Source: Lachnospiraceae bacterium (GTDB lineage Bacteria; Bacillota; Clostridia; Lachnospirales; Lachnospiraceae). From it: a DNA stretch of 32,765 bases. Where the stretch lies: NCBI GenBank assembly GCA_022791635.1, contig JAAVZL010000032.1:1-32765 (forward strand), written 5' to 3'. This document shows, in pieces, positions 23,498 to 31,607 of this stretch. The stretch's first letter is position 1. Each line of letters opens with the position of its first letter. The notes under the pieces are model-generated. The model was not told the DNA's origin. It saw only the letters and a program-made list of their open reading frames with translations, and did not search any database. Made by a program: the position numbers and the translations under genes.

Positions 23498-24544
23498 ATG
23501 TTCCAATTTGGAAAAAATTTTCGGGAGGTAGATCCCGAGAGCGGAAAGGCCCAGGGAAGGCCTAAGGCAAATCTAAAGAAAATAAGACACATTTCCACAG
23601 CTGTGGTGCTGGCGGCGCTGGCGCTGGTACTGGCGAATTCCTGCTGGTTTACCATTCAGGAGGAGCAGCAGGCAGTGGTCTGCACCTTTGGCCAGCCAAG
23701 GGCTGTGACGGAGCCGGGGCTTCATTTTAAAATTCCCTTTATTCAGACGGTAACCAAGGTAAATACGACTATTCAGGGATTGACTGTGGGCTATGATGAG
23801 GAGGAGAATTATACGGATGATGCTATGATGATCACCTCGGATTACAATTTTATCCGGGTGGATTTTTATGCGGAGTATCGGATTTCGGATCCGGTGAAGG
23901 CTCTCTATGCTTCCGAGGATCCTGTGGCGATTCTTGATAACATTGCTCAGAATTGTATCCGTACTACTATTGGATCTTACGGGGTGGATTCGGTGCTGAC
24001 TACGGGAAAGAATGAGATTCAGGCCAATATAAAGCAGATGATTATGGATAAGCTGGAGGTCTATGATATTGGGATTCAGCTGGTAAATATCAGCATTCAG
24101 GATGCACAGCCTCCTACTACGGAGGTGATCACGGCCTTTAAGGAGGTGGAGACGGCTAAGCAGGGGAAGGAGACTGCCCTTAATAATGCCAATAAATATC
24201 GGAATGAGCAGATTCCGGAGGCTAAGGCGGAGGCGGATAGGATTGTGCAGGATGCCCAGGCTCAGAAGGAGAGCCGCATTAATGAGGCGGAGGGGCAGGT
24301 GGCGCGTTTTAATTCTATGTATGAGGAGTATATTAAGTATCCGACCATTACCAAGCAGAGGATGTTCTATGAGACTATGGAGGATGTGATGCCGGATATG
24401 AAGATTATTATTCAGGGCGGAGAGGGCGGACAGATTCAGCAGCTTTTGCCGTTGGAGCCCTTTAGTACGAATATGGGTACGGGAACAGAGGCGCAGAGCA
24501 GTCAGGCAGGCGCTTTGGGAGAGGAGGGTACCGGTGATGAGTAA
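23498..24544 (+). CDS. hflK: HflK-like SPFH/band 7 membrane protein
   Basis: A 348-residue protein with one N-terminal membrane anchor (about 32-50), then an SPFH domain (EEQQAVVCTFGQPRAVTEPG, LHFKIPFIQTV) and a long helical segment (about 215-300; KEVETAKQGKETALNNANKY, AEADRIVQDAQAQKESRINE) that builds the coiled-coil wall. With HflC it forms a large ring around the FtsH protease in known systems and limits its access to membrane substrates. The ATG at 23498 follows AAAGGACGAG; an upstream in-frame ATG at 23369 lies in the promoter. The tail (about 325-348) is Gly/Glu/Gln-rich. The first 60 codons have mixed usage; later codons end mostly in G or T. Confidence 0.9.
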   Translation: MFQFGKNFREVDPESGKAQGRPKANLKKIRHISTAVVLAALALVLANSCWFTIQEEQQAVVCTFGQPRAVTEPGLHFKIPFIQTVTKVNTTIQGLTVGYDEEENYTDDAMMITSDYNFIRVDFYAEYRISDPVKALYASEDPVAILDNIAQNCIRTTIGSYGVDSVLTTGKNEIQANIKQMIMDKLEVYDIGIQLVNISIQDAQPPTTEVITAFKEVETAKQGKETALNNANKYRNEQIPEAKAEADRIVQDAQAQKESRINEAEGQVARFNSMYEEYIKYPTITKQRMFYETMEDVMPDMKIIIQGGEGGQIQQLLPLEPFSTNMGTGTEAQSSQAGALGEEGTGDE

Positions 24545-25508
24545 GATGAAAAAAGCGGGAAGGGTAGGGAAGTATTTGTTGGCTCTTGTGCTTCTTCTGC
24601 TTTTGGGAAATAGTATTGTGATTTGTCGGGAGAATGAGTATAAGTTAATCCGGCAGTTTGGAAAGGTGCAGCGGGTGGTTTCTGCCTCTGGGCTGACCTT
24701 TAAGGTGCCTTTTATTCAGTCTGTGGATACGGTTCCTAAGGAGATTCTCATTTATGACCTGCCGGCTTCGGATGTGATTACCTCGGATAAAAAGTCTATG
24801 ATTGTGGACAGCTATGTGCTGTGGAGGGTGGAGGATCCGTTGAAGTTTACTCAGACGCTGGCAAACTCTATTTATAATGCGGAGAATCGGATTAATGCGA
24901 TTGTTTATAATGCTACTAAGAATACGGTTTCTAATATGACGCAGGATGAGATCATTAAGAGCCGCGACGGGAAGATGACGGTTACGGCTGCTGATGCAGG
25001 GGAGGATATTGAGTCGAATGATCTGATTTTGGAGGAGAAGACCGAGGTGGTGGAGATTAAGTCTCTTACTGAGGAGATTATGGATAGTATTGGGGATAAT
25101 TATCAGCAGTATGGTATTACGATTTTGGCGGTGGAGGTTAAGAAGCTGGATTTGCCGGATGACAATAAGCAGGCTGTTTATACCCGTATGATTTCGGAGC
25201 GGGAGAATATTGCGGCGCAGTATACGGCGGAGGGCGCTTCTCAGGCGCAGATGATTCAGAATACCACGGATAAGGAGGTTTCTATTATGCTCTCTGAGGC
25301 GAATGCTCAGGCGGAGCAGCTGATTGCAGAGGGGGAGGCGGAGTATATGCGGATTCTCTCGGATGCTTATGCGGATGAGACTAGGAGTGATTTTTATGCT
25401 TTTGTGCGGAGTTTGGATGCGGCTAAGGAGAGCTTGAAGGGGAGTAATGAGAAGACGTTGATTCTTCCTGCGGATTCGCCGATTGCGCGGATTTTTGCGG
25501 GGGAGTAG
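24537..25508 (+). CDS. hflC: HflC-like SPFH/band 7 membrane protein
   Basis: A 323-residue partner of HflK with a membrane anchor at about 13-29 (LLALVLLLLLGNSIVI), an SPFH domain (EYKLIRQFGKVQRVVSASGL, DPLKFTQTLANSIYNAENRI) and a Glu/Ala-rich coiled coil (about 215-285). An insert of about 40 acidic residues (TVTAADAGEDIESNDLILEE) breaks the SPFH domain; E. coli HflC also carries an insert here. It starts within hflK: ATG 24537 overlaps the hflK end by 8 bases with AGGAGGG upstream; a GTG three bases earlier is the alternative. Third codon positions are nearly all G or T. FtsH is not encoded in this window. Confidence 0.9.
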   Translation: MSKMKKAGRVGKYLLALVLLLLLGNSIVICRENEYKLIRQFGKVQRVVSASGLTFKVPFIQSVDTVPKEILIYDLPASDVITSDKKSMIVDSYVLWRVEDPLKFTQTLANSIYNAENRINAIVYNATKNTVSNMTQDEIIKSRDGKMTVTAADAGEDIESNDLILEEKTEVVEIKSLTEEIMDSIGDNYQQYGITILAVEVKKLDLPDDNKQAVYTRMISERENIAAQYTAEGASQAQMIQNTTDKEVSIMLSEANAQAEQLIAEGEAEYMRILSDAYADETRSDFYAFVRSLDAAKESLKGSNEKTLILPADSPIARIFAGE

Positions 25509-25523
25509 GGCGGCTATAGGGTT

Positions 25524-25774
25524 GCCGCAAAATAAGCCATCAGCCATTTCCATATCCCCAGTAATAAGGAATCCTCCCGCCTTGCGGGTCCCTCCTTATC
25601 ACAACGGTTCGGACGGTTCGCGTACATTCTGTCTGCTAGTAACGTACATTGCCCTTTTTTGGATTTTTTAGGGTTTAGATTTTCTTGGTCAATGTTCGTT
25701 CCTATCAGACAGAATGTACGTGAACAGCCGGACACTGGATATCGGAAATGTCTGATGGCTTATTTTGCTACGGC
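25524..25774. repeat. Palindromic element family B, copy 1 (B1), between convergent genes
   Basis: About 250 bp that fold back on themselves. The outer stem GCCGCAAAATAAGCC (25524-25538) pairs with GGCTTATTTTG...CGGC (25757-25774, three-base bulge that contains the stop codon of the CotH gene). Next come CATCAG and CATTTCC pairs and an inner stem CGTACATTCTGTCTG (25620-25634) with CAGACAGAATGTACG (about 25707-25721). The left arm carries an extra small hairpin (25563-25600). It aligns with 30923-31141 through both arms. No protein is encoded. It separates hflC from the convergent CotH gene and could terminate both. Confidence 0.8.
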
Positions 25775-27975
25775 TTGAAGGTGATATAGTTGGAGATGGC
25801 GTTGGAGTAATCTCCGGGGATGGTTCCTTCTGGGTTGATGATGTAAGTGCCTTGTTCATTCAGAGCCCTTACCTGGATGGTGCTTAGGGAGCCGTGGGCG
25901 TTTTGCAGATCCTGGTTGGGGAGGAGGAGGACGGCGGTTTCGTTCGTTACTTTTGCTGTGTAAAAGTGGGTTCCATTTACTTGGAAGGAGATGTAGGTGT
26001 AGTCGGGGCAGGAGGTGTGAACGGTTATTCGGGTGATTCCTCTTTGAAAATCGGTTTCTGCAGGCTCGATAAGGAGGGTATCGGAGGGGACATAGTAGCC
26101 TAGGGATTGGCAGAGGGTATCTATGGAGGTGAATTGCTCGTCTAGCCAGGTAAGGCGCAGACGGATGAATTCTTTTAGTGTGGCAATGCCTTCGTCAAAG
26201 CGCTGGCCTTCAAAATTTCCCAGGCAGCCGTTCCAGCGGTTGTCGTTGGCGTCGGCGGCAGGCTTGAGTGTTTTTGCATACTGGTCGATGGTTCCTTCGT
26301 CGCGGATAAGTTCCTCAAAGGGTCCTTTTCTTGCCTCCCAGTAGGCTTCGTAGAGGCAGGTCAGGAAATAGGGATCGCGAATGAGATATCGGTTCCATTG
26401 GACGGTTTGGTAGTATTCTTCGTTGGAGAAGTATTCGTCGGTGGTCTGCCAGATTTCCGGATTCCAGGTGTTGGTGTCGCAGCAGCCGTTTCCAAAGGCC
26501 CAGTCGTAATCCCAGGCGGGACTTAGGTAAAAGGGGCCTTCAATATCCTTATAGAGATAGACGCTGTTTTTCATGCCGTCCCAGTTGACGGTAAATTCGC
26601 AGAGCAGAAAGTTGTTGAGGAGGGAGTCGAAATCAATCAGCTCGGAGTAGTGAGCGCCATCCAGTCGGGCGGAGTCAAAATCTGCAGGGGCGTAGGTTAC
26701 ACCTGTCCGTGTAAAGGTTTCCCAGTCAAAGACTCCGATACGTTTGGTTCGATAATGGCGGGAGGCATTGTGGTAGGTAAAATCGGTGTCGTGGAAAGCA
26801 TATTCCAGGGCCTGGAGGGTCTCCTGGATGGAGGAGGAAAGCGCTTCATAGGAGGCTCCGCCTATGGGTTTATTAAAATAGAAAGGGAGCAGGTAGTTTG
26901 TCTTTAGGGAGGCTTCTTCCTGACTGAAGCAGTCCATTTCTAGGAGAACGCCGCCGGTGGCTTCTGGAAGACAGTCAAAATCAAGGAAGTCTTCCAGGTT
27001 GTAGGTGGTGGGAAGGTTCCGCCCGTCTCGCTCGTTGATGGAGGCCAGGGAGGAGAAGGTGAAGGTGTGAGTTTCCAGCCAGGATAGATCTGCTTTTAAG
27101 TCCAGTTCCATGATGTATTGAAAGGCGGGCTGTTCGTTTCGGAAGATTTGATTTTGGGCCGCCAGGTGAGAGGCGAGAAGCTCTGACGCTTCCTTTGCTG
27201 TATCTTCCCAGTTATAGACGTTTATGCTGCTTTTTTCGATGCGCACTTGCTGGCAGAGCTGATAGACGCCCTGGTATTCTCCGTTGTAGATGAGGGTGAC
27301 CTGTTTGGAGTGCATTTGGCAGGAGGCCCCGAGCGCTCCGGAAAGATCGTACACGAGCTGGTTTCGGATGAGGGTGGGATCGATGGCGTTGGCCAGAAGG
27401 ACCCAGTGTTTGGACTCGCCAAGGCCCAGAAGAGAGGCCTTTTCTTCGAGTTTCAGCTTAAAGGGACGCTTGGGGAAGGTGCGGGTGGAATGGCCCCGCA
27501 GGTGGATTTGGCCAAAGCCGGTATATTGCTGTGTGGGAGGGTATTCGCTGTCTGCGGCAAGCTTTAAGGATACAGGGGCGTCCTCTTCCTGTGTGACGTT
27601 TTGGTAGGCGGTATCGCTTTCCAGATAGAGGACAGGAAGAATGCTGAAATAGAGGGAGTCTTCGTAGACGGCTTTGTTTTTCAGAGTGATACGTACTCGG
27701 ATCATATGCTCTTGATCTTCTGGGGAAGGGGTGTAGGAGATTAGTTTTTGAGAGCGCAGGACTTCCTTATCTCCCACATACCATACACAGGACGTTACCT
27801 GGGAGGGGTAGATGCGGGAGGATGTAAGGGGAATGGGGCTTCCTTCTGTGATGTAATCGATATCCATATGGATGCCTTTGGGCCCTCCCATGGGGCAGTG
27901 AAAAATCATAAAAAGGAAGAAAAAAAGAAGCAATCCGCTTCGGACTGCTTTCTTGGAGAGGAGGGAAGGTTTCAT
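25768..27975 (-). CDS. Large secreted CotH-family kinase
   Basis: A 735-residue protein with a signal anchor (about 13-27). Before the kinase domain lies a beta-rich domain (about 35-120), and after it another (about 625-735) ending in an immunoglobulin-like pattern. The kinase part has GQIHLRGHSTRTFPKRPFKL, ANAIDPTLIRNQLVYDLSGA, YNGEYQGVYQLCQQVRIEKS and the metal-binding LSPAWDYDWAFGN. It differs strongly from the CotH at 18180 in length, in the RGHST loop (versus PKGNTS) and in having no C-terminal anchor, so the two are not recent duplicates. Monocistronic; GGAG precedes the ATG. As a minus-strand gene it has C/A-ending codons, mirroring its plus-strand neighbours. Confidence 0.92.
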   Translation of the reverse strand: MKPSLLSKKAVRSGLLLFFFLFMIFHCPMGGPKGIHMDIDYITEGSPIPLTSSRIYPSQVTSCVWYVGDKEVLRSQKLISYTPSPEDQEHMIRVRITLKNKAVYEDSLYFSILPVLYLESDTAYQNVTQEEDAPVSLKLAADSEYPPTQQYTGFGQIHLRGHSTRTFPKRPFKLKLEEKASLLGLGESKHWVLLANAIDPTLIRNQLVYDLSGALGASCQMHSKQVTLIYNGEYQGVYQLCQQVRIEKSSINVYNWEDTAKEASELLASHLAAQNQIFRNEQPAFQYIMELDLKADLSWLETHTFTFSSLASINERDGRNLPTTYNLEDFLDFDCLPEATGGVLLEMDCFSQEEASLKTNYLLPFYFNKPIGGASYEALSSSIQETLQALEYAFHDTDFTYHNASRHYRTKRIGVFDWETFTRTGVTYAPADFDSARLDGAHYSELIDFDSLLNNFLLCEFTVNWDGMKNSVYLYKDIEGPFYLSPAWDYDWAFGNGCCDTNTWNPEIWQTTDEYFSNEEYYQTVQWNRYLIRDPYFLTCLYEAYWEARKGPFEELIRDEGTIDQYAKTLKPAADANDNRWNGCLGNFEGQRFDEGIATLKEFIRLRLTWLDEQFTSIDTLCQSLGYYVPSDTLLIEPAETDFQRGITRITVHTSCPDYTYISFQVNGTHFYTAKVTNETAVLLLPNQDLQNAHGSLSTIQVRALNEQGTYIINPEGTIPGDYSNAISNYITFKP

Positions 27976-28139
27976 GGCTGTGGATGCTCCTTTGTAAGTG
28001 TTTTGGGGAATTGGCGGGCTGAAGCTTAAGGCCGATTATAAGAAGCCGGAGGGAAAATGAAAATGGGCAATGGGGACGGATTGTAGAAAAATCACACATT
28101 TGTGAGTGTTTGAGGGAGAACTTTGTTTTGGTCGCAACA

Positions 28140-28168
28140 TTGACAAGCATTCAAAAGTTCTTTATAAT
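28140..28168 (+). promoter_or_regulatory. Consensus promoter of alaS
   Basis: TTGACA (28140-28145), 17-base spacer, TATAAT (28163-28168): a perfect vegetative promoter. The leader to the alaS ATG is about 82 bases and has one small hairpin GGGCC/GGCCC (28180-28194). There is no room for a T-box. The upstream interval 27976-28139 shows only a small dyad TCACA/TGTGA at 28092-28105. Confidence 0.9.
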
Positions 28169-28257
28169 TTATAGTTATCGGGCCAAAGAGGCCCAGCAAG
28201 ATTTGGAAAATGATATGGCCCAAGGATTTCCTATAAGGCGGGCCCAGGAGGGAACAA

Positions 28258-30897
28258 ATGAAACCATATGGAGTAAACGAGCTTCGTAAGATGTTTTTGG
28301 AGTTTTTTGAGAGTAAGGGCCATTTGGCCATGAAGAGCTTTTCTTTGATTCCGCACAATGATAAGAGTCTGCTGCTGATTAATTCCGGTATGGCGCCTTT
28401 AAAGCCTTATTTTACCGGAGCGGAGATTCCGCCCAGAAGACGGGTGACGACCTGCCAGAAGTGTATCCGCACGGGCGACATTGAGAACGTAGGAAAGACG
28501 GCCCGCCATGGCACCTTTTTTGAGATGCTGGGAAATTTTTCCTTTGGGGATTATTTTAAGCGGGAGGCTATTACCTGGACCTGGGAATTTCTTACGGAGG
28601 TGGTGGGTCTGGATCCCAGCCGCCTGTATCCTTCCGTTTATCTGGAGGATGACGAGGCTTTTGATATCTGGAATAAGGAGATTGGGATTCCGGCGGAGCG
28701 GATTTTCCGCTTTGGCAAGGAGGACAATTTCTGGGAGCACGGCGCAGGTCCCTGCGGTCCCTGTTCGGAGGTTTACTATGATCGGGGAGAGAAGTATGGC
28801 TGTGGCAAGCCGGATTGTACGGTAGGCTGTGACTGTGATCGGTATATGGAGATCTGGAACGACGTATTTACGCAGTTTGACAATGACGGCAATAATCACT
28901 ATACGGAGCTGGAGCAGAAAAACATTGATACGGGCATGGGGCTTGAGAGGCTGGCTTCTGTGGTCCAGGATGTGGATTCCATTTTTGATGTGGATACGGT
29001 CCGGGCGCTGCGGGATAAAGTGTGTGAGCTTGCCCGGGTGGAATATAAAAAGAATGAGGATCAGGATGTGTCTATTCGCCTGATTACGGATCATATTCGT
29101 TCGGCTACTTTTATGATTTCCGACGGCATTATGCCGACCAATGAGGGCCGGGGTTATGTGCTTCGCCGTCTCATACGCCGGGCGGCCCGTCACGGACGTC
29201 TTTTGGGTATAGAAGGAAAGTTTCTGGCCCGCTTAAGTGAGACGGTGATTGAGGGCTCTAAGGACGGGTATCCGGAGCTGGAGGAGAAGAAGAGTTTTAT
29301 CTTTAAGGTTCTCACCCAGGAGGAAGAGAAGTTTAATAAGACGATTGACCAGGGCTTGAGTATTCTGGCGGATCTGGAGGCTCAGATGGAGAAGGAGGGG
29401 ACGAAGGTTCTTTCCGGGGAGAATACTTTTAAGCTTTATGATACTTATGGATTTCCGGTGGATCTGACCAGGGAGATTCTGGAGGAAAAAGGGTTTTCGA
29501 TTGATGAGGAGGGCTTTAAGGCTTCCATGGAGGAGCAGAGGGTGAAGGCCAGGGAGGCCCGGGCCGTGACCAACTATATGGGCGCCGATGCTACGGTTTA
29601 TGATGAGATTGATGCAAGTGTAACTACGGAATTCGTGGGGTATGATAGGCTGTCCGGGGAGTCGGACATTACGGTTCTCACCACAAAGAGTGAGCTTGTG
29701 GAGGCTCTGACTGAGGGAGAGAGCGGGACGATTTTTGTGGAGAAGACGCCTTTCTATGCCACTATGGGTGGTCAGCAGGGTGATACGGGAGTGATTCGCA
29801 CGGCAGAGGGCGAGTTTGAGGTGCAGGATACGATTAAGCTCTTAGGCGGCAAGGTTGGCCATGTGGGGCGCATGACGAAGGGGATGCTTAAAGTAGGGGA
29901 TAAGACGGTTCTTGAGGTGTGTGACAGGGGACGTGTTGCTACCTGTAAGAATCACAGCGCTACGCATTTGCTTCAGAAGGCGTTAAAGACGGTGCTGGGC
30001 AGTCATGTGGAGCAGAAGGGTTCTCTGGTGACGCCGGAGCGTCTGCGGTTTGACTTTTCTCATTTTGAGGCTATGACGGCGGAGGAGATTCAGAAGACAG
30101 AGGATTTGGTAAATCAGGAGATTCAGGCGGCGCTTCCGGTGGTGACTGAGGTGATGAATCTTGAGGAGGCCAAGAAGACGGGGGCTATGGCTCTCTTTGG
30201 GGAGAAATATGAGGAGGACGTGCGGGTGGTATCCATGGGTGACTTCTCTAAGGAGCTCTGTGGGGGTACTCATGTGGCAAATACGGGCGTGATTACGGCC
30301 TTCAAGATTGTGTCTGAGGCTGGTATTGCAGCAGGGGTGCGCCGGATTGAGGCGCTTACCGGGGACGGTGTGTTTGTTTATTACCGGGAGCTTGAGGAGA
30401 GGCTTTTGGAGGCTGCCCATGCGGCAAAGACTATACCGGCGAAGCTTACGGAGCGGATTGAGCATTTACAGGCTGAGATTAAGGAGCTTCGGGGTGAGAA
30501 TGATGCTTTGAAGAGCAGGCTTGCGAAGGATGCCCTTGGAGATGTGATGGGGAAGGTGAAGGAGATCGGAGGCGTGAAGCTTCTTGCGGCCAAGCTGGAG
30601 AATGTGGATATGAATGGTTTGAGGGAGCTTGGCGATCAGCTGAAGGAGAAGCTGGGAGAGGGAATTGTGGTTCTGGCTTCTGCTAAGGAGGGTAAGGTGA
30701 GCTTGATGGCTACGGCTACGGATGGGGCTCGGAAGAAGGGGGCTCATGCCGGTAATTTGATTAAGGCCATTGCGGGTCTTGTAGGCGGAGGCGGAGGCGG
30801 AAGGCCGGGGATGGCTCAGGCCGGCGGTAAGAATCCGGAAGGGATGGATGCGGCGATTGAAATGGTGGCGGAGGTGTTGGAACAGCAGGTGAAATAA
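28258..30897 (+). CDS. alaS: Alanine--tRNA ligase
   Basis: A complete 879-residue enzyme that charges tRNA-Ala in the cytoplasm. The class II catalytic core is at the N-terminus (ELRKMFLEFFESKGH, NSGMAPLKPYFTGAEIPPRR), with four Cys in CGKPDCTVGCDC that may bind zinc or a cluster. The tRNA-recognition domain follows. The editing domain has zinc ligands His566 and His570 (HSATHLL) and Cys668 and His672 (CGGTHV). The C-terminal DHHA1 domain ends with a Gly-rich GGGGGGRPGMAQAGG. The ATG at 28258 follows CAGGAGGG. Codons are strongly biased to G/T at third positions, as in hflC. Confidence 0.98.
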   Translation: MKPYGVNELRKMFLEFFESKGHLAMKSFSLIPHNDKSLLLINSGMAPLKPYFTGAEIPPRRRVTTCQKCIRTGDIENVGKTARHGTFFEMLGNFSFGDYFKREAITWTWEFLTEVVGLDPSRLYPSVYLEDDEAFDIWNKEIGIPAERIFRFGKEDNFWEHGAGPCGPCSEVYYDRGEKYGCGKPDCTVGCDCDRYMEIWNDVFTQFDNDGNNHYTELEQKNIDTGMGLERLASVVQDVDSIFDVDTVRALRDKVCELARVEYKKNEDQDVSIRLITDHIRSATFMISDGIMPTNEGRGYVLRRLIRRAARHGRLLGIEGKFLARLSETVIEGSKDGYPELEEKKSFIFKVLTQEEEKFNKTIDQGLSILADLEAQMEKEGTKVLSGENTFKLYDTYGFPVDLTREILEEKGFSIDEEGFKASMEEQRVKAREARAVTNYMGADATVYDEIDASVTTEFVGYDRLSGESDITVLTTKSELVEALTEGESGTIFVEKTPFYATMGGQQGDTGVIRTAEGEFEVQDTIKLLGGKVGHVGRMTKGMLKVGDKTVLEVCDRGRVATCKNHSATHLLQKALKTVLGSHVEQKGSLVTPERLRFDFSHFEAMTAEEIQKTEDLVNQEIQAALPVVTEVMNLEEAKKTGAMALFGEKYEEDVRVVSMGDFSKELCGGTHVANTGVITAFKIVSEAGIAAGVRRIEALTGDGVFVYYRELEERLLEAAHAAKTIPAKLTERIEHLQAEIKELRGENDALKSRLAKDALGDVMGKVKEIGGVKLLAAKLENVDMNGLRELGDQLKEKLGEGIVVLASAKEGKVSLMATATDGARKKGAHAGNLIKAIAGLVGGGGGGRPGMAQAGGKNPEGMDAAIEMVAEVLEQQVK

Positions 30898-30922
30898 AAA
30901 TTGAATTGAGGGGGAAGGGGGG

Positions 30923-31141
30923 GCGGAGTCGCCCCAAAGCAGGACTGCAGCCATTTCCATATCCGGTGTTCGGACGGTTCGTGTACATTCTGTCTGCTCT
31001 GGACGTACATTACCTTTTATAAGTTTTAGTGAAACGGAAGGTGTTTCGAGGTAATGTTCGCCCATATCAGACAGCCTGTACGCGAACAGCCGGACACTGG
31101 ATATCGGAAATGGCTGCAGTCCTGCTTTGGGGCGACTCCGC
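30923..31141. repeat. Palindromic element family B, copy 2 (B2), after alaS
   Basis: A 219-bp palindrome starting 26 bases after the alaS stop. The outer arm of 27 bases (30923-30949) pairs perfectly with 31115-31141. Inside, CAGCCATTTCC and TATCC pair with GGATATC and GGAAATGGCTG, then GTACATTCTGTCTG with CAGACAGCCTGTAC (two mismatches). The apex (about 31009-31060) holds GGTAATG/CATTACC-like arms. It matches B1 across both arms, but the outer stem differs by paired substitutions. It may serve as the alaS terminator, although no T run follows. Confidence 0.8.
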
Positions 31142-31180
31142 TGTTGGACGGGAGGAAGTAGAATGCGGTAAAGATTTTTC

Positions 31181-31235
31181 TTGACATAGTGGTCTACATA
31201 CTATAAACCAAAAAGAAGGTTTACAATATGTAGAC
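31181..31235 (+). promoter_or_regulatory. BlaI/MecI-type operator and promoter
   Basis: TTGACA at 31181-31186 and a TATAAA at 31202-31207 (short 15-base spacer) form the promoter. Two TACA-type dyads overlap or follow it: GTCTACATA (31192-31200) and TTTACAATATGTAGAC (31220-31235), where TACA-ATA-TGTA is a perfect BlaI/MecI half-site pair. The outer GTCTACATA and TATGTAGAC are inverted copies. The repressor that would bind it is truncated in the next gene. Confidence 0.6.
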
Positions 31236-31295
31236 TTATGGAGCTGTAGGAATATACATAAGCAAGAATCATATGTGCTGATTAAGGAGGGTATC

Positions 31296-31607
31296 ATGGA
31301 GACTTATGGACTGGGGCCTATGGAGCTTAGGTTTGCGGAGCTGATTTGGGAGAGGGAGCCGATTCCTTCTGGCGAGTTGGTGAAGCTTTGCAGGGAGGGG
31401 ATGACGGTGTTGTTTCAAAGGGTATTGGAAATGAGTCTTGAGGCTTCCTGGGTGATTCTGGTGGTTTTGGTGGTGCGCCTGGGTCTTAAGGGGATACCGC
31501 GTAAATATATGGGGATCATCCTCTGGGTGGCTGTGTTGTTGCGGCTGGTTTGTCCTTTGTCTTTGCCGGCGGAGTTTGGCTTGCTTCCGGAAGGTTATGC
31601 TGTATAG
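31296..31607 (+). pseudogene. Chimera of a BlaI repressor head and a BlaR1/M56 membrane head
   Basis: A 103-residue frame starts at ATG 31296 after AGGAGGG. Residues 1-33 are the beginning of a BlaI/MecI winged-helix repressor (GLGPMELRFAELIWEREPIP). At about residue 35 it changes to the N-terminus of an M56 (BlaR1-type) sensor peptidase: VLFQRVLEMSLEASWVILVV and two hydrophobic helices, ending GLLPEGYAV. About 90 BlaI residues, including the DNA-recognition helix, and the intergenic space are missing, so a deletion fused the two genes in frame. Neither function can remain. It is the first part of a longer ruin that runs to 32481. Confidence 0.8.

Noticed and set aside
27976..28257. A T-box or other amino-acid riboswitch before alaS
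   Set aside because: The promoter at 28140-28168 leaves a leader of only about 82 bases with one small hairpin; there is no T-box consensus (no AGGGTGGNACCGCG-like block) and no terminator.
28399..29193. A 264-codon minus-strand frame inside alaS, and a similar 302-codon one inside hflC (24645-25553)
   Set aside because: Both mirror the strong G/T third-position bias of the real genes, which removes stop codons from the opposite strand; their protein composition (Arg/Ile/Leu/His-rich) is not protein-like.
25524..31141. CRISPR array or phage attachment sites made by the repeated intergenic sequences
   Set aside because: The repeats are long single palindromes at separate loci, not short regularly spaced units; no cas gene, integrase or tRNA gene is present.
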